A stretch of DNA of 64,000 nucleotides from positions 1,178,001 to 1,242,000 of the forward strand of contig NZ_VFPE01000001.1 in NCBI RefSeq assembly GCF_006783905.1, read 5' to 3'. The translations under genes were made by a program, and so were the position numbers. Source of the DNA: Microbacterium kyungheense. GTDB taxonomy: Bacteria; Actinomycetota; Actinomycetes; Actinomycetales; Microbacteriaceae. How positions within the stretch are numbered: the stretch's first letter is position 1; each line of letters begins with the position of its first letter. The notes beneath the pieces were generated by a model, which worked only from the letters and a program-made list of their open reading frames with translations, was not told the DNA's origin and made no database searches. Of the stretch, positions 17,162 to 27,392 are shown piece after piece.

Positions 17162-17177
17162 TCGAATATCTGTTCGA
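17162..17177. promoter_or_regulatory. SOS box (LexA operator) upstream of recA
   Basis: TCGAATATCTGTTCGA has perfect inverted arms TCGAA/TTCGA with 6 nt between, matching the Gram-positive/actinobacterial LexA consensus TCGAAC-N4-GTTCGA at 11 of 12 defined positions. A TAGTGT -10 candidate follows at 17186-17191, so LexA bound here would cover the -35 region. The expected transcript start near 17198 leaves a leader of about 178 nt before recA; the rest of the 245-base gap shows no other clear signal. Confidence 0.85.
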
Positions 17178-17375
17178 GATCCGCGTAGTGTCCTCCACAG
17201 AAGGTGTCGAGGACGTGTTTTGCACGGACCGGGGCCGGGCGAAGGCCGATGTCGGAACCCACCCCTAACGTGATCCACGTCGAACGACACCACACGCCTT
17301 GTCGCAGCATCCGTTCCACCGGGGCGGAGCGCGACAGCCTACAGGCGACGGAACACCAGCACGAAGGAGCACGAC

Positions 17376-18434
<1,059 letters not shown>

Positions 18435-18468
18435 TGCCTACGCAGGCGCAGCGACCGAGGGACCTCAT

Positions 18469-19170
18469 ATGACGACCGAGAACGGGGGCGAGCACGAGAG
18501 GCTCGCCCCCGTCATCCCCCTCTTCGGCGGTCCCGCACCCACGGCGCCGCTCGAAGCCTCACCTGAGCCGGCATGGAACGCGACCTGGGCCGATGACCCG
18601 GAGTCGGCGGACGACGACTACGACCGGTTCGGCAATGACACCTCGCACCTGCGCGTCCCGGACGCGGCGGCCGCGGCTGCCGACGCACGCGAGAACGCCG
18701 AGAAGAGCCTCCTGAAGAAGCTCCGGGCTCGCTCGCTGTCCGTGCGCGAGGCGCGGGGCGTCCTGCGCGATCATGAGCTCGATGACGAGGCGATCGACGA
18801 GGTCGTCGCTTCGTTCGAACGCCTCGGCTACCTCGACGACGCCAGGCTGGCGGAGCAGCTGGTGCATTCCGGCTCCGACCGGAAGGGCCAGGGGCGCAAG
18901 GCGATCGCGCAGACCCTCGCCAAGCGCGGGGTGTCCCGCGAGGTCGCCGACGCGGCGCTCGAGGAGCTTCCTGACGACGACTTCGAACGCGCCCTCGAGT
19001 TCGCCCGCGGCAAGGCGTCGGCGATGCGCGGCCTGGAGCGCGATGTGGCCGTGCGCCGGCTGGCCGGCCAGCTGGCACGTCGGGGCTACGGCGGCCCGGT
19101 GGCGATGAACGCCACGCGCCAGGCGCTGGATGAGCTGAGTCGTCCCGTCGGCCGCGTCCGCTTCGAGTGA
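18469..19170 (+). CDS. recX: Regulatory protein RecX
   Basis: A 233-residue protein, longer than the usual 150-200 because of a 70-residue acidic, disordered N terminus. The RecX repeats begin around residue 78 (SLLKKLRARSLSVREARGVLRDHELDDEAIDEVVASFERLGYLDDARLA), continue with RKGQGRKAIAQTLAKRGVS and end with the third three-helix unit (RLAGQLARRGYGGPVAMNATRQAL). RecX binds RecA filaments and inhibits strand exchange. It lies right after recA, so both should rise together in the SOS response. Confidence 0.92.
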   Translation: MTTENGGEHERLAPVIPLFGGPAPTAPLEASPEPAWNATWADDPESADDDYDRFGNDTSHLRVPDAAAAAADARENAEKSLLKKLRARSLSVREARGVLRDHELDDEAIDEVVASFERLGYLDDARLAEQLVHSGSDRKGQGRKAIAQTLAKRGVSREVADAALEELPDDDFERALEFARGKASAMRGLERDVAVRRLAGQLARRGYGGPVAMNATRQALDELSRPVGRVRFE

Positions 19171-19243
19171 CCTCCGAGGGCGCCCGCGGCCGGCGGACGA
19201 CATACGGTCCCGAGCGAGGGCGCCACGTCGCTAGGGTGAGCGG

Positions 19244-20236
19244 ATGCTCACGAAGTTCGTGCTCGAAGACGAGCAGCTGACACGCCTGGTCGCCCCCGTG
19301 GGGCGACTCGCCTCCGCTGAGCCGCTGTCAGGCGGCATGTTCGCAACGGCCTACCGCGTGCACTTCGAGGACGGACGCCGCGCGGTCGCGAAGATCGTCG
19401 GCGCAGACACCTCACGGCTCTACCGGTACGAGCTCGGCCTGCTCGGCACGGAGGCGCTCACCTACGAGATGCTGGGCGGCAGCGGCGTGCCCGTCCCGCG
19501 CGTCCTTCACACCGACTTCAGCCGGTCCGCGGTCGACGCCGATGTCGTGGTCGCCGAGCACCTGCCGGGGGTTCCCTGGCTCAACCTGCAGCTCGACGAC
19601 GCCCAGAACGCGGTCGTGCGCCGCGGTCTGGGCGCCGTCATGGCCGATCTCCATCGCGTGCCGGCGCCGACGTTCGGGTATCCCGCCGCCGACGCGGCCC
19701 TGTCGGGCCCGACGTGGCGTGAGGCGTTCGGGGCCATGATGGACGCCGTCCTCGCCGACGCCGAGCGCTGGCACGTCCACCTTCCGGCGGAACGGGTGCG
19801 CGCGGCTGTCGGTGCGCACGCCGCAGCTCTGAGCGCCGTGACGCATCCCGTCGTCGTCCACACCGATCTGTGGGCCGGGAACGTCTTCCTCGACCCCGAG
19901 ACGCTCGACATCGTCGGCATCATCGACACCGAACGGACCCTCTGGGGCGACCCGCTCCACGAGCTCGCGGGCGCCGATCAGCAGGGGCACGGCGACCCCG
20001 ATGCCGACCTGCTCGCAGGCAACACCGCGGCCGGCGGCATCCTCGCGGACGAGCTCGCTTCGCCGACGGGACCCGCGCGACTTCAGCTGTCGCGCCTCTA
20101 CTTCGCGCTGATCCTCTCCAGCGAGCCCGTGGTCCGCGGCTACGAGGGCGACTGGGTGGCAGGGTACGAGCAGACAGCCCGCGACAACATCGGGCGGGCG
20201 CTGGCCTGGCTGGAGGGCGCCGCGGCGCACCAGTGA
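19244..20236 (+). CDS. Aminoglycoside phosphotransferase-fold kinase
   Basis: A 330-residue protein of the APH/choline kinase-like fold. The catalytic loop VHTDLWAGNVFLD (H206, D208, N213) and the metal-binding Asp of IIDTERTLWGDP are intact, and the N-terminal lobe carries AKIV (ATP-binding Lys). The substrate could be a small metabolite; antibiotic resistance should not be assumed from the fold. A TAGGGT box at 19232-19237 is 6 nt before ATG 19244, suggesting leaderless translation. A hairpin follows the gene. Confidence 0.85.
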   Translation: MLTKFVLEDEQLTRLVAPVGRLASAEPLSGGMFATAYRVHFEDGRRAVAKIVGADTSRLYRYELGLLGTEALTYEMLGGSGVPVPRVLHTDFSRSAVDADVVVAEHLPGVPWLNLQLDDAQNAVVRRGLGAVMADLHRVPAPTFGYPAADAALSGPTWREAFGAMMDAVLADAERWHVHLPAERVRAAVGAHAAALSAVTHPVVVHTDLWAGNVFLDPETLDIVGIIDTERTLWGDPLHELAGADQQGHGDPDADLLAGNTAAGGILADELASPTGPARLQLSRLYFALILSSEPVVRGYEGDWVAGYEQTARDNIGRALAWLEGAAAHQ

Positions 20237-20251
20237 CGGCGCCGGCGGCAT

Positions 20252-20278
20252 CCGCTCCCGACCTGTGCCCGGGAGCGG
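20252..20278 (+). terminator. Hairpin between the kinase gene and miaB
   Basis: A 9-bp stem (20252-20260 with 20270-20278) and 9-nt loop, 15 bases after the stop codon. No T-run follows; the miaB -10 candidate TAGAAT (20284-20289) begins just behind it. It likely separates the two transcription units. Confidence 0.5.
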
Positions 20279-20298
20279 GCTCGTAGAATGGCGGGATC

Positions 20299-21849
20299 AT
20301 GTCTTCCCCTTCCGCCACACCGACTCTCATCGCGCCGTCGGCCGCGTCGCACGACGCCGACGGGCGCGCCCGCACCTATGAGGTGCGCACCTTCGGCTGC
20401 CAGATGAACGTGCACGACTCCGAGCGCCTGTCGGGTTCGCTCGAGAGCGCCGGCTACGTCCGCGCCGACGCCGGCGAAGAGGCCGACGTCGTTGTCATCA
20501 ACACGTGCGCCGTGCGCGACAACGCCGCGGGCAAGCTCTACGGCACGCTCGGCCACCTGAAGTCCCGCAAGGACAAGCACGAGGGCATGCAGATCGCCGT
20601 CGGCGGCTGCCTCGCCCAGATGGACAAGGACGTCGTCCAGCAGAAGGCGCCGTGGGTCGACGTGGTCTTCGGCACGCACAACATGGGGTCGCTCCCGAGC
20701 CTGCTCGAGCGCGCGCGCCACAACGGCGAGGCTGAGCTCGAGATCCTCGAGTCCCTCGAGATCTTCCCGTCGACGCTGCCCACCAAGCGCGACAGCGTCT
20801 ACAGCGGCTGGGTGTCGATCTCGGTCGGCTGCAACAACACCTGCACGTTCTGCATCGTGCCGAGCCTGCGCGGCAAAGAGAAGGACCGCCGCCCCGGCGA
20901 CATCCTGAACGAGATCCGCCTGCTCGTCGACGACGGCGCGATGGAGGTCACCCTCCTCGGCCAGAACGTCAACTCGTACGGTGTCGAGTTCGGCGACCGC
21001 CAGGCGTTCGGCAAGCTGCTGCGCGCCGCCGGCGAGATCGACGGTCTCGAGCGGATCCGCTTCACGAGCCCACACCCGGCGGCGTTCACCGACGACGTCA
21101 TCGACGCCATGGCCGAGACGCCTGCCGTCATGCCGCAGCTGCACATGCCGATGCAGTCCGGCAGCGACCGCATCCTCAAGGCCATGCGCCGGTCGTACCG
21201 CAGCGAGCGGTTCCTCGGCATCCTGGACCGCGTGCGTGCCAAGATGCCCGACGCCGCCATCTCGACCGACATCATCGTCGGCTTCCCCGGTGAGACCGAC
21301 GAGGACTTCGAAGACACCATGCGGGTCGTCGAGCAGGCGCGGTTCGCGAGCGCCTTCACGTTCCAGTACTCGATCCGCGAGGGCACGCCGGCCGCGACGA
21401 TGGCCGATCAGGTGCCGAAGGAGGTCGTGCAGCAGCGCTACGACCGCCTGATCGCCCTGCAGGAGCGCATCTCGCTGGAAGAGAACCAGAAGCAGGTCGG
21501 CCGCGAGGTGCACGTGCTCGTGTCGACCGGCGAAGGCAAGAAGGACGCCGCGACCCACCGCCTCACCGGCCGCGCCGAAGACAACCGCCTCGTGCACTTC
21601 GAGGTTCCGGAAGGCTCCGCCACGCCGCGTCCCGGCGACGTCGTGTCGGTCGTCGTTACCCACGCCGCACCGTTCCACCTGCTCGCCGATTCGCTCGACG
21701 GTGCACCGCTGCGCATCCGCCGCACCCGCTCGGGCGACGCGTGGGACCGCGCGCAGGCGGAGTCGTGCGCGATCCCCGCCCCCTCCGGCGACGCCGGCGC
21801 ACCGCGGGCCGTGTCGCTGGGCCTTCCGACTCTGCGTGTCGGCGTCTGA
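20299..21849 (+). CDS. miaB: tRNA-2-methylthio-N6-dimethylallyladenosine synthase
   Basis: A 516-residue radical-SAM methylthiotransferase that adds the 2-methylthio group to i6A37 in tRNA reading U-starting codons. The UPF0004 domain holds C34, C70 and C104 for the auxiliary iron-sulfur cluster; the radical-SAM cluster is C178-x3-C182-x2-C185 in [17 protein letters not shown]; a TRAM domain forms the end ([22 protein letters not shown]). A TAGAAT box lies 9 nt before ATG 20299. miaA follows, the two enzymes acting in sequence on the same base. Confidence 0.96.
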   Translation: MSSPSATPTLIAPSAASHDADGRARTYEVRTFGCQMNVHDSERLSGSLESAGYVRADAGEEADVVVINTCAVRDNAAGKLYGTLGHLKSRKDKHEGMQIAVGGCLAQMDKDVVQQKAPWVDVVFGTHNMGSLPSLLERARHNGEAELEILESLEIFPSTLPTKRDSVYSGWVSISVGCNNTCTFCIVPSLRGKEKDRRPGDILNEIRLLVDDGAMEVTLLGQNVNSYGVEFGDRQAFGKLLRAAGEIDGLERIRFTSPHPAAFTDDVIDAMAETPAVMPQLHMPMQSGSDRILKAMRRSYRSERFLGILDRVRAKMPDAAISTDIIVGFPGETDEDFEDTMRVVEQARFASAFTFQYSIREGTPAATMADQVPKEVVQQRYDRLIALQERISLEENQKQVGREVHVLVSTGEGKKDAATHRLTGRAEDNRLVHFEVPEGSATPRPGDVVSVVVTHAAPFHLLADSLDGAPLRIRRTRSGDAWDRAQAESCAIPAPSGDAGAPRAVSLGLPTLRVGV

Positions 21850-21856
21850 GCGCACC

Positions 21857-22801
21857 GTGACCGGGCCCGCGACGCCTGCGGCAGGCGCCGAGCCCCGGGT
21901 CTGGGCCGTCGTCGGCGCGACCGGCACCGGCAAGACGGCGCTGTCGCTCGAGCTCGCCGAGGCGCTGGCGGCGCGAGGACGAGCCGCCGAGATCGTCAAC
22001 GCCGACGCGATGCAGCTGTATCGCGGCATGGACATCGGGACGGCGAAGCTCCCCGTCGACGAGCGGCGCGGCATCCCGCACCACCTCTTCGACGTGCTCG
22101 ACGTGACTGCCGAGGCGGCCGTGGCCTGGTATCAGGATGCCGCGCGCGACGCCGTGCGCGGCATCCATCATCGCGGCGCCGACGCGATCCTCGTCGGCGG
22201 GTCCGGGCTGTACGTGTCGAGCGTGCTGTTCGACTTCCGCTTCCCGCCGCGGGACGAGGCGGTGCGCGCACGCCTGGAGGCGGAACTGGACGAGCACGGG
22301 CCCGGCGCCCTCTACGCGCGCCTGCGCGAGGCCGACCCGGCCACGGCCGAGAAGGTCGATCCGCGCAACGGGCGCCGCATCGTGCGCGCGCTCGAGGTCC
22401 TGGAGCTGGGGGAGCGGACGCACGGAGCGGCCCTCCCCGCGGCGCCCGTGCTGTGGCATCCCGACACGCGCATCGTCGCGGTGGGCGCACCGCGCGACGA
22501 ACTGGTGGCCCGGCTGGACGCGCGCGTCGAGGGCATGTGGCGTGACGGGCTCCTCGACGAGGTGCGGCGGCTGAAGGGCGACGGGCTCGAGACGGGCGTC
22601 ACCGCGCGGCGCGCCATCGGCTACGCGCAGGCGCTCGCCCAGCTGGCCGGCGATCTCACCGAGCCCGAAGCGATCGCCGAGACTCAGGCGCTCACGCGCC
22701 GCTATGCACGCCGTCAGGTCTCGTGGTTCCGGCGATACGAGGACGCACGCTGGGTGACGGCGGGGGCGGATGCCGGAGCCCTGGCAGACTCGTGGACATG
22801 A
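21857..22801 (+). CDS. miaA: tRNA dimethylallyltransferase
   Basis: A 314-residue enzyme transferring a dimethylallyl group to A37 of tRNA, the step before MiaB. The P-loop is GATGTGKT near residue 20, with [18 protein letters not shown] and the core [15 protein letters not shown] 21857, 7 bases after the miaB stop, gives the standard length (316 in E. coli); GTG 21836, overlapping miaB, is an alternative. Its stop overlaps the following GNAT gene. Expression is presumably from the miaB promoter. Confidence 0.94.
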   Translation: MTGPATPAAGAEPRVWAVVGATGTGKTALSLELAEALAARGRAAEIVNADAMQLYRGMDIGTAKLPVDERRGIPHHLFDVLDVTAEAAVAWYQDAARDAVRGIHHRGADAILVGGSGLYVSSVLFDFRFPPRDEAVRARLEAELDEHGPGALYARLREADPATAEKVDPRNGRRIVRALEVLELGERTHGAALPAAPVLWHPDTRIVAVGAPRDELVARLDARVEGMWRDGLLDEVRRLKGDGLETGVTARRAIGYAQALAQLAGDLTEPEAIAETQALTRRYARRQVSWFRRYEDARWVTAGADAGALADSWT

Positions 22802-23220
22802 CGCCCGAGATCCGATCCTTCGAACTCGCCGACACCGAGGCCGTGGTCTCGCTCTGGCAGGCGGCCGGGTTGACACGCCCCTGGAACAACCCGTACCAGG
22901 ACATCAGCCGCAAGCTGCGCGTGCAGCCGGAGCTCTTCCTCGTCGCCGTCGACGGCGGTGCCGTCGTCGGGTCGGTGATGGCCGGCTACGACGGTCACCG
23001 CGGCTGGCTGTACTACCTCGCCAGCGACCCGCACCGCCGGGGCCAGGGGATCGGCAGGCTGCTCGTCCAGCGTGCCGAGGAGCTGCTGCTCGAGCTCGGC
23101 TGCCCGAAGGTGCAGCTCATGGTCCGCCCTGACAACGGCATCGCACGCGGCTTCTACGACGAGCTGGGCTACGAGCCGTTCGAGACCTGGACGACCGGCA
23201 AGCGCCTGATCGCCGACTGA
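22798..23220 (+). CDS. GNAT family acetyltransferase (YpeA-like)
   Basis: A 140-residue GNAT protein translationally coupled to miaA (ATGA). Typical features are [16 protein letters not shown], the phosphate loop [18 protein letters not shown] and the C-terminal [19 protein letters not shown]. The pattern fits the YpeA/RimI-like group, whose substrates are uncertain. Being in the mia operon between tRNA modification and dapF does not by itself give a function. Confidence 0.9.
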   Translation: MTPEIRSFELADTEAVVSLWQAAGLTRPWNNPYQDISRKLRVQPELFLVAVDGGAVVGSVMAGYDGHRGWLYYLASDPHRRGQGIGRLLVQRAEELLLELGCPKVQLMVRPDNGIARGFYDELGYEPFETWTTGKRLIAD

Positions 23221-23255
23221 GCCGGGCGGCACGGGGCCGCCTCTAGACTGGGACG

Positions 23256-24128
23256 ATGCCGCAGACGATCGCGTTCACCAAGGGCCACGGCACCGGAAAC
23301 GACTTCGTGATCGTCCCCGACCCTGACGGCGCCCTCGACCTCTCGGACGACCAGGTCGCCGTGCTGTGCGACCGGCGGTTCGGCATCGGCGGCGACGGCA
23401 TCCTGCGCGTCGTGCGCGCAGCCGCGATCGCCGAGGGCGCTGAGGCTGCGGCAGCAGGCGCGGAGTGGTTCATGGACTACCGCAACGCCGACGGGTCGAA
23501 GGCCGAGATGTGCGGCAACGGCGTGCGCGTGTTCGTGCGCTATCTCGTCGACGTCGGCTGGGTGGACCTGGATGCCGGGCCGCTCGCGGTCGGCACGCGC
23601 GCGGGCGTCAAGACCGTCACCCGCAACGAGCGCGGGTACGAGGTCGATCTCGGAGCATGGCAGGTCGACGAGTCGGAGGTGCTGGTGCGCACGCGCGGCG
23701 GCGGAGCGCCACGGCCGGGTGTGGGCATCGACGTCGGCAACCCGCACGTGGTCGTCGCGCTGCCCGATGAGGCCGAGCTCGAAGGGCTGGACCTGGCGGT
23801 GCAGCCGCTTCTCAGCCCGGAGCCGCCGCACGGCGCGAACATCGAGTTCGTCGTGCCCAGCGACCCGCTGGTGCACGAGGGCGTCGGCTCGATCCGCATG
23901 CGCGTCTTCGAGCGCGGTGTCGGCGAGACCTTGAGCTGCGGCACCGGCGTCGCGGCGGCGGCCCTCGCCGTCCGTCACTGGGCCGGTCCGGCAGCGCCCG
24001 ACCACTGGGTCGTCGACGTTCCGGGCGGAACCCTGGGAGTGAGGATGCCGGAGGTCGGCGGCGAGCGTCACGTGCTGCTGTCGGGCCCGGCGACGCTGGT
24101 GTACACGGGCGAGGTCACGCTCGCCTGA
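23256..24128 (+). CDS. dapF: Diaminopimelate epimerase
   Basis: A 290-residue cofactor-independent epimerase converting LL- to meso-diaminopimelate for peptidoglycan and lysine. The two catalytic cysteines are C86 in [10 protein letters not shown] and C228 in [21 protein letters not shown] at the N terminus is the family start. A textbook TAGACT box at 23244-23249 lies 6 nt before ATG 23256, indicating a leaderless mRNA. It converges on the Dyp peroxidase gene with 7 bases between. Confidence 0.96.
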   Translation: MPQTIAFTKGHGTGNDFVIVPDPDGALDLSDDQVAVLCDRRFGIGGDGILRVVRAAAIAEGAEAAAAGAEWFMDYRNADGSKAEMCGNGVRVFVRYLVDVGWVDLDAGPLAVGTRAGVKTVTRNERGYEVDLGAWQVDESEVLVRTRGGGAPRPGVGIDVGNPHVVVALPDEAELEGLDLAVQPLLSPEPPHGANIEFVVPSDPLVHEGVGSIRMRVFERGVGETLSCGTGVAAAALAVRHWAGPAAPDHWVVDVPGGTLGVRMPEVGGERHVLLSGPATLVYTGEVTLA

Positions 24129-24135
24129 ACGGCGC

Positions 24136-25089
24136 TCAGTCCGCCAGCGACTCGAGCAGGGTCGCCGAAGGGGCGAAGAACGCCGAGCCGGTCAGCGGCG
24201 TGGAGAAGTCGAGCAGGCGGTCGTGCAGGCCCGGCGGGTCTCCGATGAACATGCGTTCCAGCATCCGCTCGATCACCCACAGGCGCCGCGCGTAGCCGAT
24301 GAAGTACGTGCCGAGCTCGCCGCGGGCCGGGGCGCCGAAGGGCATGTTGTCGCGCAGGATGTCGTGCTCGTCGCCGGCCTCGTCCACGATCGTGGCGAGC
24401 GTCTTGTGCGACTTCTGCGCCGCGGGCGCCGCGTCGTCGAGCTCGATGCTGTCCGGCTTGGTGCGCCCCATCACCGCCTCCTGCTGCTCGGTGGTGAGCG
24501 CCCGCCACGCGTCGAGCGGGTGCACGTACTTCTGCACCACGACGTAGCTGCCGCCCGCGAACGCGGGATCCTCGTGGCCGACGAGCGTCGCCTCGGGAAG
24601 CGAGTCGCCGACCGGATTGGCCGTGCCGTCGACGAATCCGAGCAGGTCGCGGGCGTCGAAGTAGCGGAACCCCTCGGTCTCGTCGGCCACCGTCACGGCA
24701 TCGCCGAGCAGGTCGACGAGCTGGCGCTCCAGCTCGAAGCACAGGTCGCGCCGGTCCGCGCGGATGTGGAACAGCAGGTCGCCCGGCGTGCTGATCGCGG
24801 TGTGCGCGGCGCCCTGGATCGTGCGGAACTCGTGAAGTTCGCGCGGCAGGTCGGGCCCGAACACCCGGGGCCAGAGTGCGGCGCCCACCCCGACGGTGCA
24901 CGAGAGCGATGCGGCCAGGTCGCGGAACGCGACGTTCTTGGTGACGTCGGCGAGATCGCCGAGCGTCCCGCGCACGGTCGCGAGAGCTTCTGGGGTGTCG
25001 TGCACCGTGAGCACGAGGAACACCGCTGAGCGGGTGAGGGGCGCATCGACGCGCTGCGGTTCGATGGGGACGCGGCGGGCTTCCGACAC
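24136..25089 (-). CDS. Dyp-type (dye-decolorizing) peroxidase
   Basis: A 317-residue heme peroxidase of the Dyp family. The distal-side signature GFVDGTANPVGD with the catalytic Asp is clear, and the later DNMPFGAPARGELGTYFIGYARRLWVIERML contains the conserved Arg; a candidate proximal His is in QKSHKTLATI. There is no Tat signal, so it is cytosolic like class B enzymes. No encapsulin shell gene is adjacent and the C terminus (TLLESLAD) lacks the known cargo tag. GTG 25089 has a GAGGAGC ribosome site. Confidence 0.92.
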   Translation of the reverse strand: MSEARRVPIEPQRVDAPLTRSAVFLVLTVHDTPEALATVRGTLGDLADVTKNVAFRDLAASLSCTVGVGAALWPRVFGPDLPRELHEFRTIQGAAHTAISTPGDLLFHIRADRRDLCFELERQLVDLLGDAVTVADETEGFRYFDARDLLGFVDGTANPVGDSLPEATLVGHEDPAFAGGSYVVVQKYVHPLDAWRALTTEQQEAVMGRTKPDSIELDDAAPAAQKSHKTLATIVDEAGDEHDILRDNMPFGAPARGELGTYFIGYARRLWVIERMLERMFIGDPPGLHDRLLDFSTPLTGSAFFAPSATLLESLAD

Positions 25090-25104
25090 GTGCGGCTCCT
25101 CGGG

Positions 25105-25749
25105 TCAGTCGATGATGGGGATGTCCTCTGTCGGCGGGGTGCCGTGGCGACGAACCTTCAGCACGCGGAACCCGCGGGCGGTCGCGGAGCGGTGGACGCT
25201 GTAGCCGTGCGCGAACGTGGCGGCCAGCCAGCGCTGGAGCGAGTCGGCGCCGAGATTCCGCTGCACCACGAGCCACGCATCCGATCGCTCGTCCAGCCGC
25301 GGGATCCAGCGCTCGAGCATCCCGTGCAGCTCGTTCTTGCCGACGCGGATCGGCGGGTTCGAGCGGATCGTGCGGAACACGACGTCGTCGGGAACATCGT
25401 CGGGCAGCGAGGCGTTGACATTGTCGAGCCCGAGGGCTTCGGCGTTGCGGCGCACGAGGTCCAGGGCGCGCTCGTTGACGTCGACCGCCCACACGGTGGC
25501 GTGGGGCGCATCCAGCGCAAGGCTCAACGAGATGGGACCCCACCCGCAGCCGAGATCGAGGAAGTCACCCCCGGCAGGCGGCGGTGGCGTGTTAGCCAGC
25601 AGGACGCCGGTGCCCGAGTCGACATGGTCGGGACTGAAGACGCCACCCGCAGTGGTGACGTCCAGGTCGCGACCTGCGAGGCTGACGCGGATGCGCCGGA
25701 GGTTCTCGGGACTGGCGGGGGTTGCACTGAAGTAGTGATCGCCGCCCAT
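25105..25749 (-). CDS. Class I SAM-dependent methyltransferase (RsmC-like)
   Basis: A 214-residue methyltransferase with motif I DLGCGWGPISLSLAL, the post-I acidic AVDVNERALDL, and the NPPI catalytic motif in IRSNPPIRVGKNELH, which marks N2-guanine or similar base methylases of the RsmC/RlmG group. rRNA is therefore the most likely target. ATG 25749 is favoured over the longer frame because a TAGGCT box lies 8 nt upstream. It shares its strand with the Dyp gene 15 bases downstream and may be cotranscribed. Confidence 0.86.
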   Translation of the reverse strand: MGGDHYFSATPASPENLRRIRVSLAGRDLDVTTAGGVFSPDHVDSGTGVLLANTPPPPAGGDFLDLGCGWGPISLSLALDAPHATVWAVDVNERALDLVRRNAEALGLDNVNASLPDDVPDDVVFRTIRSNPPIRVGKNELHGMLERWIPRLDERSDAWLVVQRNLGADSLQRWLAATFAHGYSVHRSATARGFRVLKVRRHGTPPTEDIPIID

Positions 25750-25868
25750 GGCTGACGAGCCTAGCGGAGGACCACGGCGCGTGCCCACTGGGCAGGACTA
25801 GAATTCACGGATGCCTCAAGCGGCCGGTCACGGTCGAAAAGGGGTCCACTGACACACGTAAGGAACAC

Positions 25869-27389
25869 ATGACCGACACGACGACACCCCGCAGCACCGA
25901 CGAGACGCCGGTGGACCCGGTCGATCGGGTGCTGTCGCGCGCCGAAGCGCGGTCCGGGGTGCACGTCTTCGGTGCCGCTCAGGCGCTGCAGGACGAGGCC
26001 ACGATCGGACGCGCCGACACCGACGGCGAGCAGTGGGACCGCGAGGAGCGCGCTGCGCTGCGCCGCGTGCCCGGGCTCTCCACCGAGCTCGAAGACGTCA
26101 CCGAGGTCGAGTACCGCCAGCTGCGGCTGGAGAACGTGGTGCTCGTGGGCGTGCACCCGCAGGGTCAGGCCGACGAGGCCGAGAACTCGCTGCGCGAGCT
26201 CGCGGCACTCGCCGAGACAGCAGGCGCCGTCGTCCTCGACGCGGTGCTGCAGCGGCGCCCGCATCCCGACCCTGCGACCTACATCGGCCGCGGCAAGGCG
26301 GAGGAGCTGCGCGACATCGTCGCGGCGGTCGGCGCCGACACCGTGATCGCCGACACGGAGCTCGCTCCCAGCCAGCGCCGCGCGCTCGAAGACGTGGTGA
26401 AGGTCAAGGTCATCGATCGCACGACCGTCATCCTCGACATCTTCAGCCAGCACGCCAAGAGCCGCGAGGGCAAGGCGCAGGTCGAGCTCGCGCAGCTGGA
26501 GTACCTGCTGCCGCGCCTGCGCGGCTGGGGCGAGTCGATGAGCCGCCAGGCCGGTGGGCAGGTCGGCGCCGGCGGCGCGGGCATGGGCTCGCGCGGTCCT
26601 GGTGAGACGAAGATCGAGCTCGACCGTCGCCGCATCCGCACCAAGATGGCGCAGCTGCGCAAGCAGATCCGCGACTTCGCGCCGGCGCGCGACGCCAAGC
26701 GCGCCGAGCGCAAGCGCAACACGATCCCGTCGGTGGCGATCGCCGGGTACACCAACGCCGGCAAGTCCTCGCTGCTCAACCGGCTCACGAGCGCGGGCGT
26801 GCTCGTCGAGAATGCGCTGTTCGCGACGCTGGATGCCACCGTCCGGCGTTCCGAGACGACCGACGGCCGCGTGTACACGCTGACCGACACCGTCGGCTTC
26901 GTGCGCAATCTGCCGCACCAGCTGGTGGAGGCGTTCCGCTCGACGCTCGAAGAGGTGGGCGGATCGGACGTGATCATCCACGTCGTGGACGGCTCGCACC
27001 CCGACCCTGCGGCGCAGCTGGCGACGGTGCGGGACGTGATCGGCGACGTGGGCGCGCGGGACATCCCCGAGCTCGTGGTCTTCAACAAGGCCGACCTCGT
27101 CGACGACGACACGCGGCTCGTGCTGCGCGGGCTGGAGCCGAAGGCGATCTTCGCATCGTCGCGCACGGGTGAGGGCATCGACGAGCTGCGCGCGGCGATC
27201 GAGGCCGCGCTTCCGCTCCCGGCGGTCGAGCTGAACGTGCTGGTGCCCTATGACCGCGGAGACCTCGTGTCGGCGATCCACGAGCACGGCATGATCCTGT
27301 CGCAGGAGCACGAGGAGGGCGGCACCCTGGTGCACGCGCGCGTCGGCGAGCACCTGGCGGCGAGGCTCGCGCCGTATGCCCGCACCTGA
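25869..27389 (+). CDS. hflX: GTPase HflX
   Basis: A 506-residue ribosome-associated GTPase that splits stalled ribosomes. The N-terminal nucleotide-binding domain includes the glycine-rich loop GGQVGAGGAGMGSRGPGE and TYIGRGKAEEL; the G domain has G1 GYTNAGKS (residues 293-300), G3 DTVGF and G4 NKAD. It is longer than E. coli HflX (426) by an N-terminal acidic extension. A TAAGGA site precedes ATG 25869. It converges with the S9 peptidase gene, only 3 bases apart. Confidence 0.95.
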   Translation: MTDTTTPRSTDETPVDPVDRVLSRAEARSGVHVFGAAQALQDEATIGRADTDGEQWDREERAALRRVPGLSTELEDVTEVEYRQLRLENVVLVGVHPQGQADEAENSLRELAALAETAGAVVLDAVLQRRPHPDPATYIGRGKAEELRDIVAAVGADTVIADTELAPSQRRALEDVVKVKVIDRTTVILDIFSQHAKSREGKAQVELAQLEYLLPRLRGWGESMSRQAGGQVGAGGAGMGSRGPGETKIELDRRRIRTKMAQLRKQIRDFAPARDAKRAERKRNTIPSVAIAGYTNAGKSSLLNRLTSAGVLVENALFATLDATVRRSETTDGRVYTLTDTVGFVRNLPHQLVEAFRSTLEEVGGSDVIIHVVDGSHPDPAAQLATVRDVIGDVGARDIPELVVFNKADLVDDDTRLVLRGLEPKAIFASSRTGEGIDELRAAIEAALPLPAVELNVLVPYDRGDLVSAIHEHGMILSQEHEEGGTLVHARVGEHLAARLAPYART

Positions 27390-27392
27390 CCG

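Noticed and set aside
19244..20236. Aminoglycoside resistance gene
   Set aside because: Only the general kinase fold is visible; the gene lies in conserved chromosomal context with no mobile elements, so resistance is not supported.
24136..25089. Encapsulin cargo system around the Dyp peroxidase
   Set aside because: There is no encapsulin gene adjacent and no recognisable targeting tail at the C terminus.
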